DNA of 64,000 nucleotides from Branchiostoma floridae (Eukaryota > Chordata > Leptocardii > Amphioxiformes > Branchiostomatidae), in the NCBI RefSeq assembly GCF_000003815.2, contig NC_049979.1, forward strand, positions 8,768,985-8,832,984, in the 5' to 3' direction. Shown in pieces: positions 22,032 to 34,002 of this stretch; positions within the stretch are counted from its first letter, which is position 1, and the number at the start of each line of letters is the position of its first letter. The position numbers and the translations under genes were made by a program. The notes beneath the pieces are model-generated. The model searched no databases and was not told the DNA's origin. It saw nothing but the letters and a program-made list of their open reading frames with translations.

Positions 22032-23230
22032 AGCAGAAACCGTTTGTTTGTTTGCTGACCCATTTACGGGACCTGGTATGATTTGTAAGCCAAAATTTCT
22101 GATATGTTTCCAACAAATAGGTTTGATTAAAATTTTGAATTTTTTTTACTCTGTAACACATTCCAAAATTGCATCGGATAGACTAGTATTGAATGGCATG
22201 TTAATGCATTTATTAGAATGATTTACATATTAAGGCCTTTTTTATATGAATTCATGTCATGAAGTTGAAAAATCAGTTCATTTGTCAAAATAAATTTTTT
22301 CAGCCAGTAGCTGAATTTTTAGCATTTGTGGTATGATTTCGTGTTTTGTATGATCACTGTATTTGTAAGAAGTGCAGGACCTGTCACCTTCACTCATTGC
22401 TGAAATACTTTTAGTAAAGTACTGTAGATAGGTAGTATCCAGATTTCCTGACTGCCTTTGTCTATTTGAGGTTTGCTTTTCTTGTCTGAACTTAAGTCTA
22501 GAGTAGATTATAGGTAAATTTTCTAAACTATAGAGTGATAAACTGATAATGTCTCCCTCTTGTATAACTTTTATCATTCATAGAATTGTACATTCATCCC
22601 TCAGAGTTATTATCATTAAAGTTTCAACTTTGGCAACTTCCCAGTAGTAAGTAAAGTTCTTGTTCCAATCATCAAAATACTGAACAGTACACATGAGTGC
22701 AGTCTTGGTATATCACTAGCCATGCAAAAAGTGTGGTTAATGCTTTCTCTTATCAATTTCAAATCAGTTGTATGACATCTTTGGGGACAGCAAAAGCTGT
22801 TCAAATCAAACCCAAAGTTTAACTCCACTCTTCAAGCAGATGTGAGGTCACAGTGGGGAGGAGAACTGTAACATGTTCCAGATATTTCACTTCACTAGTT
22901 TTACTTTGTTTAACATCAGGCCATGTTGATTGTATGGATAACATCCTCTGGGAACCCCAAAACTGATGCGAGAGTGAAAATAAAAAGTTTCTCCCCAGAT
23001 ATGTGGGTGGTATCGTCTGGCATGATTCATTTCATTGAAGGGGAAAAATACTTATCGCGGACCTTTTACTCATCAAATTACTGACATTTGTCTTATTGTA
23101 GAATCACCTTTCAAAAGATGCTTTGTTTAATAATTTGTAAGAAAAATTTTGTCTTCATATTAAGTACAGTAAAATTCAAAAGTATTTCACTACACTGCTG
23201 GTCACCTATCTCAAAGTGTGATAATCCAAA
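22032..23230. other. DNAAF4 3' UTR and spacer before UTP25
   Basis: AT-rich. A polyadenylation signal AATAAA is at 22289-22294, with ATTAAA near 22615. No exon, RNA gene or repeat recognised. The UTP25 promoter must lie just upstream of 23231. Confidence 0.55.
22289..22294 (+). other. Polyadenylation signal of DNAAF4
   Basis: AATAAA 258 bases downstream of the TAG stop. Confidence 0.5.
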
Positions 23231-26200
23231 ATGGCGCGTGGTCGTGGTGGAAGAGGAGGCCGCCGACGAGAAGATAGACAGAAAGCGAAGCAACGACAAA
23301 TAAACAGGGCTCTGAAGTTATCAGAGATTAACTCTAAAGCTAGATATCAACAGGAAGAGTATCTACGCCGCAGACAGCAAGCAGAAAAGTAAGGATCGGT
23401 GATGGAAAACAGTGCCTGTGTCACATGGGGAGGGGGGCGTAGAACAACATGCTTGCGCTTGCACGTGTTTCAGAAATAATTTCTGATTTTTCACAACAAT
23501 TTGTTGTCCACAGCGATGCCCGAACAAATTAGCGAACTTTCCCTTATCATTTACTTGCTAAGACTGCTCTCGTTGTATTTGCACGTTTTCCCAAACTGTA
23601 CGAACAAGTAGGCCAAAAAGCGTGAAATTATTCGGGTAAACAAATATATAAACATAATGTTTGTCAACACGCAACAAGAGCGGTTCAAACCGGAATTTCA
23701 ATGTTGTTCCTGTCCGAAGATAATTCTTAATCTATAATTAGAAGCAAGGAAATTGTGCAGTGGGGCTTGAAAATAGATAAAACACCTATCGGTTAAGGTA
23801 TGCTATATCATAATGCTATATCAAAATGTTGAATGATTTTTTTGTGTGTGAAAATAAAATAACTCTCACAATGTTTACAGAGATGCACTGAAGAAAGCAC
23901 AGGGAGAATCAAGTCAACAGTCAAGACCAGATAAGGTTTCAATACATTTTGCTATCATTAGTATGCGACCCTGTAATTGCAGTAGTAACACTATACTGCT
24001 TTGCATGAGTCATGTGCAGGGTGTGGTGAATCATATATAAAGAAAGTAGTGATGGATCTTCATGGGGGCAATTTCGTTTGACTTGACTTGATGTTTATTG
24101 TGTTTTATAAAACTTGATTTGATAACATATGAATGAACTATGAATTATAAAAAATCATAAATTAATACAATAATTGGTATTGCCTATCATTGTTATTGGT
24201 TATTGGGTGGGCCGACTACTCACTCTTTGCAGCCAGGGGCTGAATTGCGAGGAGCTTACAATAGGCGGGGCTATATTGCAAGGGTCTGGAGCGAGCTGCC
24301 ATTCGGCGCCACTCAGGTGACCTCAATACGACTGTCGCAAGTGTCTGGAGCGAGCTGCCATTCGGCGCCACTCAGGTGACCTCAATACGACAGTAATTGC
24401 CCCAGGTGCGGCCAAGGTACTGTAGGTTTTGAACCGCTCACACCGCACCATCGCACATGTGGCGGGTTCTTTTACGCGCCCGGGGTATGGCTCTCCCCAG
24501 ACACGGGACCTCCATTTAACGTCCTATCCGAGGGACAACTGATTTTCACTTGAGTAAAGTGAGGAAAGTTCGTGTAAAGTGCCTTTCCCAGGGGCACAAG
24601 ATCGGCAGCACGGCAGGCGGATTCGATCCCGCAACCTCTCGGTCACGAGGCGAACATAATACCACGCGGTCCCAATCATTAGATTTGACTTTATGATTTT
24701 TGGAGGTCAATACCTCGATGATAGAAATTAAAGTGAAGTAATGTTTTGCAGAATGATGAAGCATCATCATCATCATCCAGTGAGAGTGAAGATGAGAGGC
24801 AGACAGCGTATGATCTCCTAGTAACATCACTCCAGTCAAACAGAGATCAGAGCTCCTCTGAAGAGATCTCAGAATCTGAGGAGGAGGAGGAGGAGGAGAA
24901 GGATAGTGTACAGGAGGAGGAGGATGACATTGAAAGTGATGAAGACATTGAAGAGGAAGAGGGTGATGCTGAAGATGTCAGTACTGACAATGAGGAGGAG
25001 GAAGCTATTCCTGAGGACCAATCCACTGAAGAAGAAAAAACTCTAAAGGGAAAGAAGAGGAAAAAAGAAGATGATGGACAAGATGGAATCCTAGAGCAAA
25101 GGAAGATAAAAAAGAAGCTTAAAGCGACAAAAGAACAAGAAGACAGGGAGGAGCAAGAGAAGGAAGGACAGTGGTCTTCAGATGGAGAAAGTGAGGGAGA
25201 TGACCTCGAAGAAGAAAAGTCCACGACTGGAAAAGGTAATACTATGTTCCACTTTTACTTTGTCACAGTTTGTAGTATTTATCTTCAGAAAAGATTAAAC
25301 ATTTTGTTTTGTATCACTTTCGCAAAGTCTTCTTATAGATATCTTCACACAGTAACAATTTAGCCACAGGAAAGAGTTACAGGTCAATGTTGCATACTGA
25401 CTCATGGTACTGGGTATACTGTGCTTGTTCCTTACGCTGCAGACCCGTTTTGGCATCATCTGACCACTGAACTGCAGGAAGACCAGGTAGACAAGCTGGG
25501 GAAGCAGAGCAACTGGACGAGGAAGGAGGCAATGGTTTGTGTTTTGATAGATTGCATAGGTCTAGTCACTATTACAATATTGTGTGTGATGCACTTACTT
25601 ACTTGTATTTTACTTGTTGTTGTGAAGTTAGTGTTAAGATAGGTAAAAAAAAGTTTTAGGACTCCATATTTTTTGTACTCAATTTGTTTTGTAAATGCTG
25701 TTTCAATACTTTCTCTCAATATTGGAAACTTTCTTACTTACTCACAACATGCTCTCTGCTATGACAGCTGTAGCTATATAATAATGCAGTACCCCAGACC
25801 TAATCAAACCAAACTTTTGTAAGAATGCCCACCCCTCATTCATAGGTGTATGATGTGATTATATCCTGCAGTGGAAAGGTCTCGGCAGACTTGTGCACAC
25901 CTTCTGTACAGAGGTTCCCAATAGCAGCATCACTGTCAACAAGGACAGCATCAACAAAATGAATGTAAGCATTGTTGACCATATATTTCTTGTACAGTAA
26001 AATCCATTGATAGATGTCCTTTCTTCCCTTTAAAGATATCTCTGATTAAAGAATGATTTCACATCACTGCAAGTTGGTGATTGATAGCTGATGTAATTGA
26101 ACACACAAATAAGATGAGGCGCAGATACAAGAACGGCACTGTTTGGTTCAATGTAAAATTTAATGTCAGACTCTTCTGTCATGTTTGCATTTTTCAAAAA

Positions 26201-29200
26201 AATCTGTAAATAGACTGACAGCGTCTTTTTTACTTATGAACAGGTTAAGGGACTTCTCTGTACTAACTGGATTGATGTGAATGGAGCAGACAGTCAGAAA
26301 AATGCAGAGGAAGTAAAATCGTCATCAGACGGTTGGTTTGTCAGATTGTTTTTTGAGCATCATACAATTATATTATGGACATTGCCTTACACATTTACCT
26401 ACCTTTAACAAATTGGAGCTCGGTATGAAGAATAAAGGAATTGTGAAGGCTTTTTTCATATGACTTTAGTAACTTAAAGGCAGGCTATCATCTTGGCAAT
26501 GAGAGTCACGGCCATCCATGCAATCAGCACGCTTGGGTGATGATGATCATTATCATTATCTCAGTACTGTAGAAAGATAAGCACTATAAGTCAGTACACT
26601 TTTCATACATGCATTCCTGTGTTGTGTAAAAAAACCGTCTTTGTTTTTATGTCACTTTTACAAACCCATAGCATCTGCAGTTGTAGTCCTTTTAACATCA
26701 ACGCTTTCATGAAGACCACATTGCTGTTTTATGATATTGTTGTCTAGGTGAGTTCACAGCAAGGCAGAGGGAGCTGTTTTCACTGATGCACGGATACAAG
26801 GTAGTTACGCATTGTATAACATTGTATGAACTGTTTTTCCATTTCTGAGTTGACATCAGCTTTGATTCCATAGTCAATGAAGTTTTAGTGAAGTCAATGA
26901 AGTTTGTGAAAATTTTTCGCCAGTGTCTTTCTCACATATACAAATCCTCACTTCCATTTGCAGGACCTGTACTACTCAGAGAGAACACACCGAAATGGAG
27001 AGGAGTTGAGAAAGCTGTACTGCCTACATGCCCTAAACCATGTGCTGAAGTATGTAACTTAGTTTGCTAGTATGAACACTTTGTGAGTCACATTCTTTAT
27101 GAAGCAAATCTTAGTGCTACAAACTTACATACTATTTTAGACCTGTTGTGATGAAATACCTTTCACATTTATACAGGACTCGAAGTGTGGTAACAAGACA
27201 CAATACCAAGCTGAAACTTGGGGCAGAAGTTGATCCAGACTCAGAGTAAGTTCTTGTTTGCATAGTTACAACCAGCATTCAAGTATGACTAGCATACATT
27301 GTAGATGCCGCTTCAAAGATACACGTAAGTCCACTTTGAAATGCAGCCATCTAGACACACCTGGCTTGTGGGAACAAAGCCTTCAGCTTAGGGAACAAAT
27401 ACATGTCATTGCAAAGACGGGTCAATAGTGACCGCTCAAGTCGCTAAAATTAAGTTACCATTGACAAATCAAGAATTACAGTACAGTCAAACCTGTCTAT
27501 AGCGGCCACTCAAGGGACTGGTCAAAATTGGCCACTATAGAGAGGTGGCCACTATAGAGAATATGCTAATTAATTGACCACAAGCAATAAGTTACACATG
27601 GTTTTAGTACCCACTGATCTTTATTCACATAATACAGTACTGTACATGTACTGCAATGATTTTACACTATATGTATTAAGAAAACAAAAGCTATAAAAAG
27701 TTTTAAATGTTCTACAGTTGATATTGTCTGAAGAGACCGGTATCGTCATATTTCTTTGATCTTTCGTCTTGTATCCTTTGATACTTCGCCGTCCGTGTGT
27801 TCCCTCCCGCGTTCACACGTCAGGTTCGCCCATTATGCTAATGTGGTACTCACAAGAAAAGTCTCGTCATTTTAGACTTATCTCTTAATAAATGTAAGAA
27901 TAAAATCCACCATAGTCTGAAGTTCATATCATTTTGTCTTTGTAACAATTCATTTAGAAAGTTTTTGTGATAAAAATTAACCTAAGCGATAGTGTATTAG
28001 AACGTAACTTTAACGCAATTTACCTCTGTAATATTGGTGTCGTCTATTGACCTTATATGACCTCGCTTGTCGGCGGGTATGGGTAGCGCCAGTTTACGAA
28101 GTTTTGTTTTGAAAATAAATCAAAGACGATACGGCAGCTGTATATGGCCGAACGCGTGCCGAAACATAGATCAGCGGTCCGCGTGGCCGTAATCGGCAGT
28201 GTTTTTGTACCTGCGGGACCGGAAATCGTGTGGCCGTGGCCGCGTTGGACAGGTGGCCGCTAAGCCTATTTCTTAATCATTACGAATCCAAGGGACCGAC
28301 AAAAAGTGGCCACTATGGGCAGGTGGCCGTTATGCAAAGGTGGCCGCTAATACAGGTTTGACTGTACCTGTTAAATTTTTTTACCTGTTGCAGTGAGTAC
28401 CAGGACCAGGGACTGACCAGGCCGAAGGTCCTGCTGGTGGTCCCCTTCAGAGAAGCAGCGCTCAGAACTGTACACATCATCACCCAGCTCATGAGGAGAC
28501 CAGACGGGAAGGTACATGTTTAGATGATTGCCTCTTTTGAATGGAAATATTTTGTATTTATCAATTGAGAAGCTATTGCTCCTGCCAAACACTCAAATGG
28601 TTTGAAGAAAATAGCTACAGTAAACAGGCGATCACTATAGGCAGAATTGTTAATGCTTGGATCAACGTCATTAGTACAGATTAGATTGCTCAGACAACTT
28701 GATATTGTGGTTAACTTGTCACTTAACATTTCCTTTTGTTTCCTTAAATGAACGTCTTAATCAATATAAAGTCTTGTTTCTGCAGCCTGTAGAAGTGATG
28801 AACAAGAAGAGATTCCAGGATGAATATTCCGAGATAGAACATGCTCCTCCAAAAGTCCCCCTTCCAGGTATGTATGAGCAGGGTAAAATTGTGATTCGTA
28901 GTAGAAATTATGGGTCTCTTAGTAAGGAAGGTTGATATACTGTTTTAGTACCAAACACTGCAAACCTTAGTGATGTCAATGATCATGAGTAGTAGTCTTC
29001 ATTTTGAATTTTCTGATGACCATGTTACATTGTGTACTGTTCCTTGCTTTCCCCAGAGGATTTTGAAGCCACTTTTGCTGGAAACATTGACGACCACTTC
29101 AGGATCGGCCTGGCCGTGTCCAGACGAAACATCCGCCTGTATTCCCCATTCTACCTGTCAGACATCATCATCGCCTCTCCTCTGGGACTCAGGACAGTCA

Positions 29201-32200
29201 TCGGTGCAGAAGGGTATAAATCGAAATTTCGTCATTGTCTAAGTTCCCACTTGGCCTTTTGCAGTTGTGTTGGGTTTTACTTTTTGGTTTGATAAAGTCT
29301 TGCAGTAGGAAAATTTCTTGTTCAAGAAATCTGCAAGGTCTAGACAACATTTTTGGCAGCAATGGTGCAATGTGCCCTCTCAATCACTGCACAGTTTTTA
29401 GGGAATAGCTGACGTTTTCCACATCCGATGGTAGATTTTTAGACAGAAGATACTAGTACACTGGACTCTCTTTTGATTTTAAATTTGGAATCCTTTTGGC
29501 AATCCACAAAGTCATTGACAGTGGGACACCAGCCTTGCTGAACAGAAGAGCTGTCTATGATAACACAGTGCTACCATTTGCCATTCCCCAGGGAAAAGGA
29601 CAGAGACTATGACTTCCTGTCATCCATTGAAGTCCTAATCCTGGACCAGGCAGATACCTACCTCATGCAGAACTGGGAGCACATACAGGTAACTACTAGT
29701 ATGTACCAGATCTGAAGTAATACAGAGATAGGTGGGACATTGTTGGATGTCTGTAGCTTTGGTTTATCAAGATGGTGCTCCTCAGATCTTAAGATTTTCT
29801 TTTATGTCATACCTGTGACGCGAAAATGTTGGATACGGGTGTTCCGGACCGGGTGATAACTTCCGTATCAGACCGGCTCTAAGTTGTATCACACTGGCTC
29901 CATTTGAATAAATCAAACTGTTTCGAGCGGGACGAGTGCGGTGCCATCGAAAGTTTGAATACCTGATTCGGACGTTGGAACATTACAACACTTTTTGTTC
30001 GAGGGCACCAAATTTGTTCAACTTCTGGCGCATTTCGCATCAAAACAGGGGTTTTCTCAGGTGGGTATGACATGAAAAAAATCCCTCCCACAGGTCGGAT
30101 CACCCTCCGGCCGTCGGGCTGGTACCTGGTCTAGGTGAATACAGAACATGCTCTATCCTTGTTTTGTAACCTTTTCTTCTTTTTGATATCACCTCCCAAC
30201 AGCACCTGATGCAGCACATGCACCTGCAGCCGAAGGAGACACATGAGACAGACTTCTCCAGGGTCAGGATATGGTACCTGAATGGATGGTGAGCATCTAT
30301 ATGCTCACGTTGCATAAACCTTAGGACACTGATTCCATATGTTAGAATAGAGGTCATGATCTGGCAGGATCAGCGATGCTACCGGTAGATCTAGAGATCG
30401 GGATCAGAGTCCCTGTTGACAGAGATCATGATCAGAATCCCTGCCACTTTATCAATACAATCATTGAGCCATAGATTACATGAAAAGCAAGACGAACTCT
30501 GCATTTGAGATTTGATTTAGTAGTATGCTAAATGTGATCAGTATACAAATAATTGACGGAATTGTAGACCTGATGTTCCTTGATCAAATTCTTTTGAAAG
30601 TGAAAGTGAAGGAATAGAAGGGGTTTGAAGAAATGAACTAGTACATGTATGTAACAGATGTTTATCTATATAAATGAATGAAGTATTTTACACCATGTAT
30701 TTCAGGGCCAAGTACTACAGACAGACCCTGATCTTCAGCAGCATCACCAGTCCAGAGATCAATGCCATCTTCAACAAACAATGTCACAATATCCTTATTC
30801 AAGTTCACATCATGCAAGCTGCTTATGACTTCCATCTGCTACAGACCTACAAGTATAAGGCTGTACAAGGAAAATTGCCTGGCAGTCCATTAATCCACAG
30901 CATTTTATTTCTGAACTGTTGAACTGTTATTGTTATCATACTTAAATTTATCATACTTAAAGTGGTCACTACAAACAGGAACCTATGATTGCCTGTGTCA
31001 GTGGGAAAAATCATCTAAGGGACTTCCAAAAAGTAGAGGTTTTGTCTCACTCCTTCGATACACTTCCTCGTTTGTGTTCCTCCTTGACTAGCCAACATTA
31101 TTCAGGTAAGGTGCAGGTGTCCAACCCCCCCACTAGGGGAACCATATGCCAGGTGGCCCTTCAGCTGCCGCAGGTGTTCCGACGGGTGGAGTGCTCTTCC
31201 TTCACACAAGCAGCGGATGCAAGATTCAACTTCTTCGTCTCCCAGGTATACGACTATTTTTTTTTTCATTGTACAGCAAAGTGATGTTTTGGTGTACAGG
31301 CCTAATATCAGAACGCACAATGTAATATGTTGTAGTGTTTTGTAATATGTTGTATTACGTTTGAAGTGTTACAAATGTTGACATTGATGTGCAATTTTAG
31401 TCAGAGACAAACTATTAGAAAAAAAAGCTGTAAAGATATCAGTTGATCAACTTGTAAAGATCCAAGTTATTTGCATACATTTTGTCTTGGTTGCATCAGA
31501 TCACTTATGTATGAAATGGTATGTTGAATACATGTGGTATGGTACTGTTGATACTTTTGCATATGTATGTTTAGTACTGCATAATGATCAATCATTCAAT
31601 ATTTAGAAGGTTCTGGAGTTTGGCTTTTGAAGATGTGGAATGATGATGTATTGATACACCATGAATCATGAAGTCACACAATCTGTTTCCTTGGTTAGTG
31701 ATAAACCCTGAATGTTTCCTGTCCACTTCTGTAGATCCTACCCCAGATTAAAGATGGAAACATGCAGCGCACCCTGTTCTTTATCCCCTCCTACTTTGAC
31801 TTTGTGAGGATCAGAAATTTCTTCAGACAAGAGGATATCACCTTTGCACAGATCTGCGAGTAAGTGTGAAACTTCCGTTTTCTCATTTAATCTGTCATTA
31901 TAAGGTCAGCTTGTCACTTCTTTCCTTGAAGTCAAATTACAGCAGTCTTTTAGTGAGGAAACTACATTTGTACTAGTAAATGGATGGATCCAACTATGGT
32001 AAGAAAAGTTGTTCTGTCTTACAAAAGATGATGGACATCTGTCGTTGTAGACTTGTTGCTATCCAATATTGTTGACATCGTTTTCTTTAATTTCCACCAG
32101 GTATACGACCCAGGCCAACATTTCCCGTGCTCGGCAGTACTTCCAACAGGGAGACAGACCATTCCTGCTGTTTACTGAGAGATTCCACTTTTTCAGAAGG

Positions 32201-32837
32201 CAAGTTCTAAAATGAGTTCTCCAAAGATATGCTGGCCTACGTACATGTCATATACATGTACCTCAGTCTTTATTTCACTGTGAGAAGAAATCTGTTTGGT
32301 TTTGATAGAGGTAAAGTGTATTTCCGAAATTACCTCTATACTAGAGTAGAAGCCAGTTACTAGTAATTGCACAATGGATTAACGCACACTTCTGCGGTCC
32401 AACTGGATAACTTTGCATTATTGCACCAGCCGGATAATTACGCGAATTATGCTGGCAAATAGGCTGTGCAATTAAACGGATTCTACTGTATAACTTTAAT
32501 CTCACTTGCACACTTATCATCATTTTTGACATGAAAGCCTAAATGAAAATACGGAATTTAAACTCCTCCTGTTTGCCATTTACCCTGCAGGTACAGGATA
32601 AAAGGCATCCGCAGCCTGGTGTTCTACGAGCTCCCGCTCTTCCCACACTTCTACAGCGAGCTGTGCAACATGCTGGAGGCAGGCGGCGAGGAGGGGGTGT
32701 TGGACAGGACCTGTACGGTGCTGTACACCAAGTACGACGCACAGAGACTTGCCGCTGTGGTGGGCGCCAGCCGGTGTGGACACATGATCACCTCCGGAAA
32801 GAGTGTCCACATGTTTGTGACAGGGGAGCAAGGGTAG
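23231..32837 (+). CDS. UTP25: U3 small nucleolar RNA-associated protein 25 (Def/DIEXF)
   Basis: Nucleolar small-subunit processome protein for 18S rRNA maturation; its core resembles an inactive DEAD-box helicase. Nineteen coding exons with consistent phases, 806 residues: 23231-23388, 23881-23935, 24752-25235, 25443-25534, 25872-25964, 26244-26331, 26748-26800, 26964-27049, 27177-27245, 28394-28511, 28786-28867, 29057-29213, 29592-29688, 30203-30288, 30706-30788, 31097-31245, 31735-31859, 32101-32199, 32591-32837. Starts [18 protein letters not shown]; exon 3 is the usual acidic Ser/Glu stretch. Conserved blocks include [23 protein letters not shown] (helicase motif II place), [49 protein letters not shown] and ends FVTGEQG. 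Introns carry a SINE (24060-24680) and a DNA transposon (27482-28366). Two introns use non-GT donors, listed separately. Exon 1 of any alternative start was not sought further upstream. Confidence 0.96.
24060..24680 (-). mobile_element. tRNA-derived SINE in UTP25 intron
   Basis: On the minus strand the head (from about 24680) reads GGGACCGCGTGGTATTA then, about 35 bases on, GCGGGATCGAATCC, resembling a tRNA A box and B box of a pol III promoter. A body follows with CCCCTGGGAAAGGCACTTTA. The far end is AT-rich. It sits antisense in the UTP25 intron 23936-24751. The limit near 24060 is approximate. Confidence 0.7.
24284..24391. repeat. Two-copy 59-bp tandem duplication inside the SINE
   Basis: Two identical 49-base blocks starting GTCTGGAGCGAGCTGCCATT lie at 24284-24332 and 24343-24391, joined by ten bases, so the period is 59. 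Confidence 0.9.
27482..28366. mobile_element. DNA transposon (non-autonomous) with TACAGTCAAACCTGT inverted ends
   Basis: Terminal inverted repeats TACAGTCAAACCTGT (27482-27496) and ACAGGTTTGACTGTA (28352-28366). Subterminal GGCCACTATAGAGAGGTGGCC-type repeats are found at both ends, as GGCCGCTATG-like variants on the right. About 885 bp and no long reading frame. The outermost TA may be the target duplication. It lies in the UTP25 intron 27246-28393, with its right end 27 bases from the acceptor of the next exon. Fragments of the same family are at 53866-53904 and 63207-63350. Confidence 0.8.
30789..31096 (+). other. U12-type AT-AC intron of UTP25
   Basis: The intron begins ATATCCTT (30789-30796), the exact U12 AT-AC donor consensus, has TCCTTGAC (31081-31088) as a U12 branch-point match, and ends in AC (31095-31096). 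Using these borders the exons join in phase and give CHNYSGKVQV, which fits the conserved UTP25 sequence; no GT-AG choice does so. Confidence 0.88.
32200..32590 (+). other. GC-AG intron of UTP25
   Basis: The donor reads AG|GCAAGT and the acceptor is CCCTGCAG. Joining AG with G restores Arg and continues [14 protein letters not shown], matching the family; no GT donor is present at the site. Confidence 0.85.
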
Positions 32838-34002
32838 ATGGTGTTACACATTTGTATGGTTTCCTGATCATCCATTGAAGACTAACATTAGTAACAAATC
32901 AGTAATTTTATGGCGTTCAGTAAAACTTGCATACCAAGTTGAAATAGCTTTTATTATTATTTTTACCAGCCACAGACATAATGCTAATATGATTTATTAT
33001 ATATACAACCGCAGACATAATGCCAGGCACGGCTGCCATGTCACTGCACTGCAGTGCAGGTATTCAAAGTGATCAGGACAGCAGGCAGGCATGCATCTAG
33101 ATGTACATCATTACATGTAATGAAAAACAAGTGCATCAATGTGCGTGGTGAACAATTTCTAACTTTGAATACTGTTGCATTCCCTTTGGTTGGTAGAGTG
33201 CCATGTGTATAATTAGGAATGCAGCTGTCTGATGAATATTTTAGTGTTGCTGTGTGACCCTGTAGTTTTGGATAGAATGTAACATTATTTTTTTCTACAC
33301 CTTTACTTAGTTATTTAACTGAGTGCATTTAGCCCATGTTGGGCATGGATATGCAATAAAGATCATTGTTGTTGTTATATGGGGTTACTGGTGAGTCTCC
33401 TCTCACCCAGCACTGAAAACTCTGTCTTGTTAACATTTTGTCATGTCACCACTACATACATTGTAATATTCAAGGGTCACTGAGAGAGCTGCCCTGGTAA
33501 AGAAAACAGATCGTGGTTGTCCATCGTGTCCGATGCTGACTTCTGCGTGCCCTCCTCTCTCATCTGTTGTGCACTCGCAGGTGGCTCAGGAGTCCGATTC
33601 TGGACCTGCAGGGTCGTCCGCACTGCTCACAGCTGAACTGGGGCTGACTCTGCTGCCTGGTCACTGCTGCTGCTGCCGCTGCTTTGCGTCTGTTTCTGGC
33701 CTCTTCAATATTTGTTCTACGAGTCTTTTCGAGGTTTTCCTGTGCAAGCCTCGTTAGCGAACGCCAGCCACTTGGCTAAGTAAATAAATAATATTCTGTA
33801 CAAAGTCTGTCATGTATCTATATCAGAAGTTTTGTACAGTGCATTCGTATTAGGCAACACAGCACTTTTCCACCACATTAAGAGATTTCACTGAGATTCA
33901 TAGCCTGGTAAGTTCCCTTATCTATTGAAGCTTGTGTGTCTGGTACATGTGAGGCTTAAGATCTTCATATACACAATCTTTCTGACTTTCTCTAAGAAAA
34001 GT
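32838..34002. other. UTP25 3' UTR and tail-to-tail spacer
   Basis: UTP25 probably ends after AATAAA at 33355-33360. From there to 34002 lies the 3' UTR of the minus-strand TSP1 membrane protein gene. No other exon or repeat seen. Confidence 0.5.
33355..33360 (+). other. Polyadenylation signal of UTP25
   Basis: ATGCAATAAAGATC, with AATAAA about 520 bases after the stop, followed by a GT-rich stretch. Confidence 0.55.

Noticed and set aside
24600-24680. Possible functional tRNA gene
   Set aside because: A- and B-box-like motifs are present, but the arms do not fold into a full cloverleaf by eye and the sequence continues into a SINE body.
24847-25224. Ser-rich 125-codon minus-strand frame
   Set aside because: Mirror image of the acidic Glu/Ser-rich exon 3 of UTP25.
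27771-27780. GTATCCTTTG, a U12 donor-like string
   Set aside because: Lies inside a transposon, not at an exon edge; chance match.
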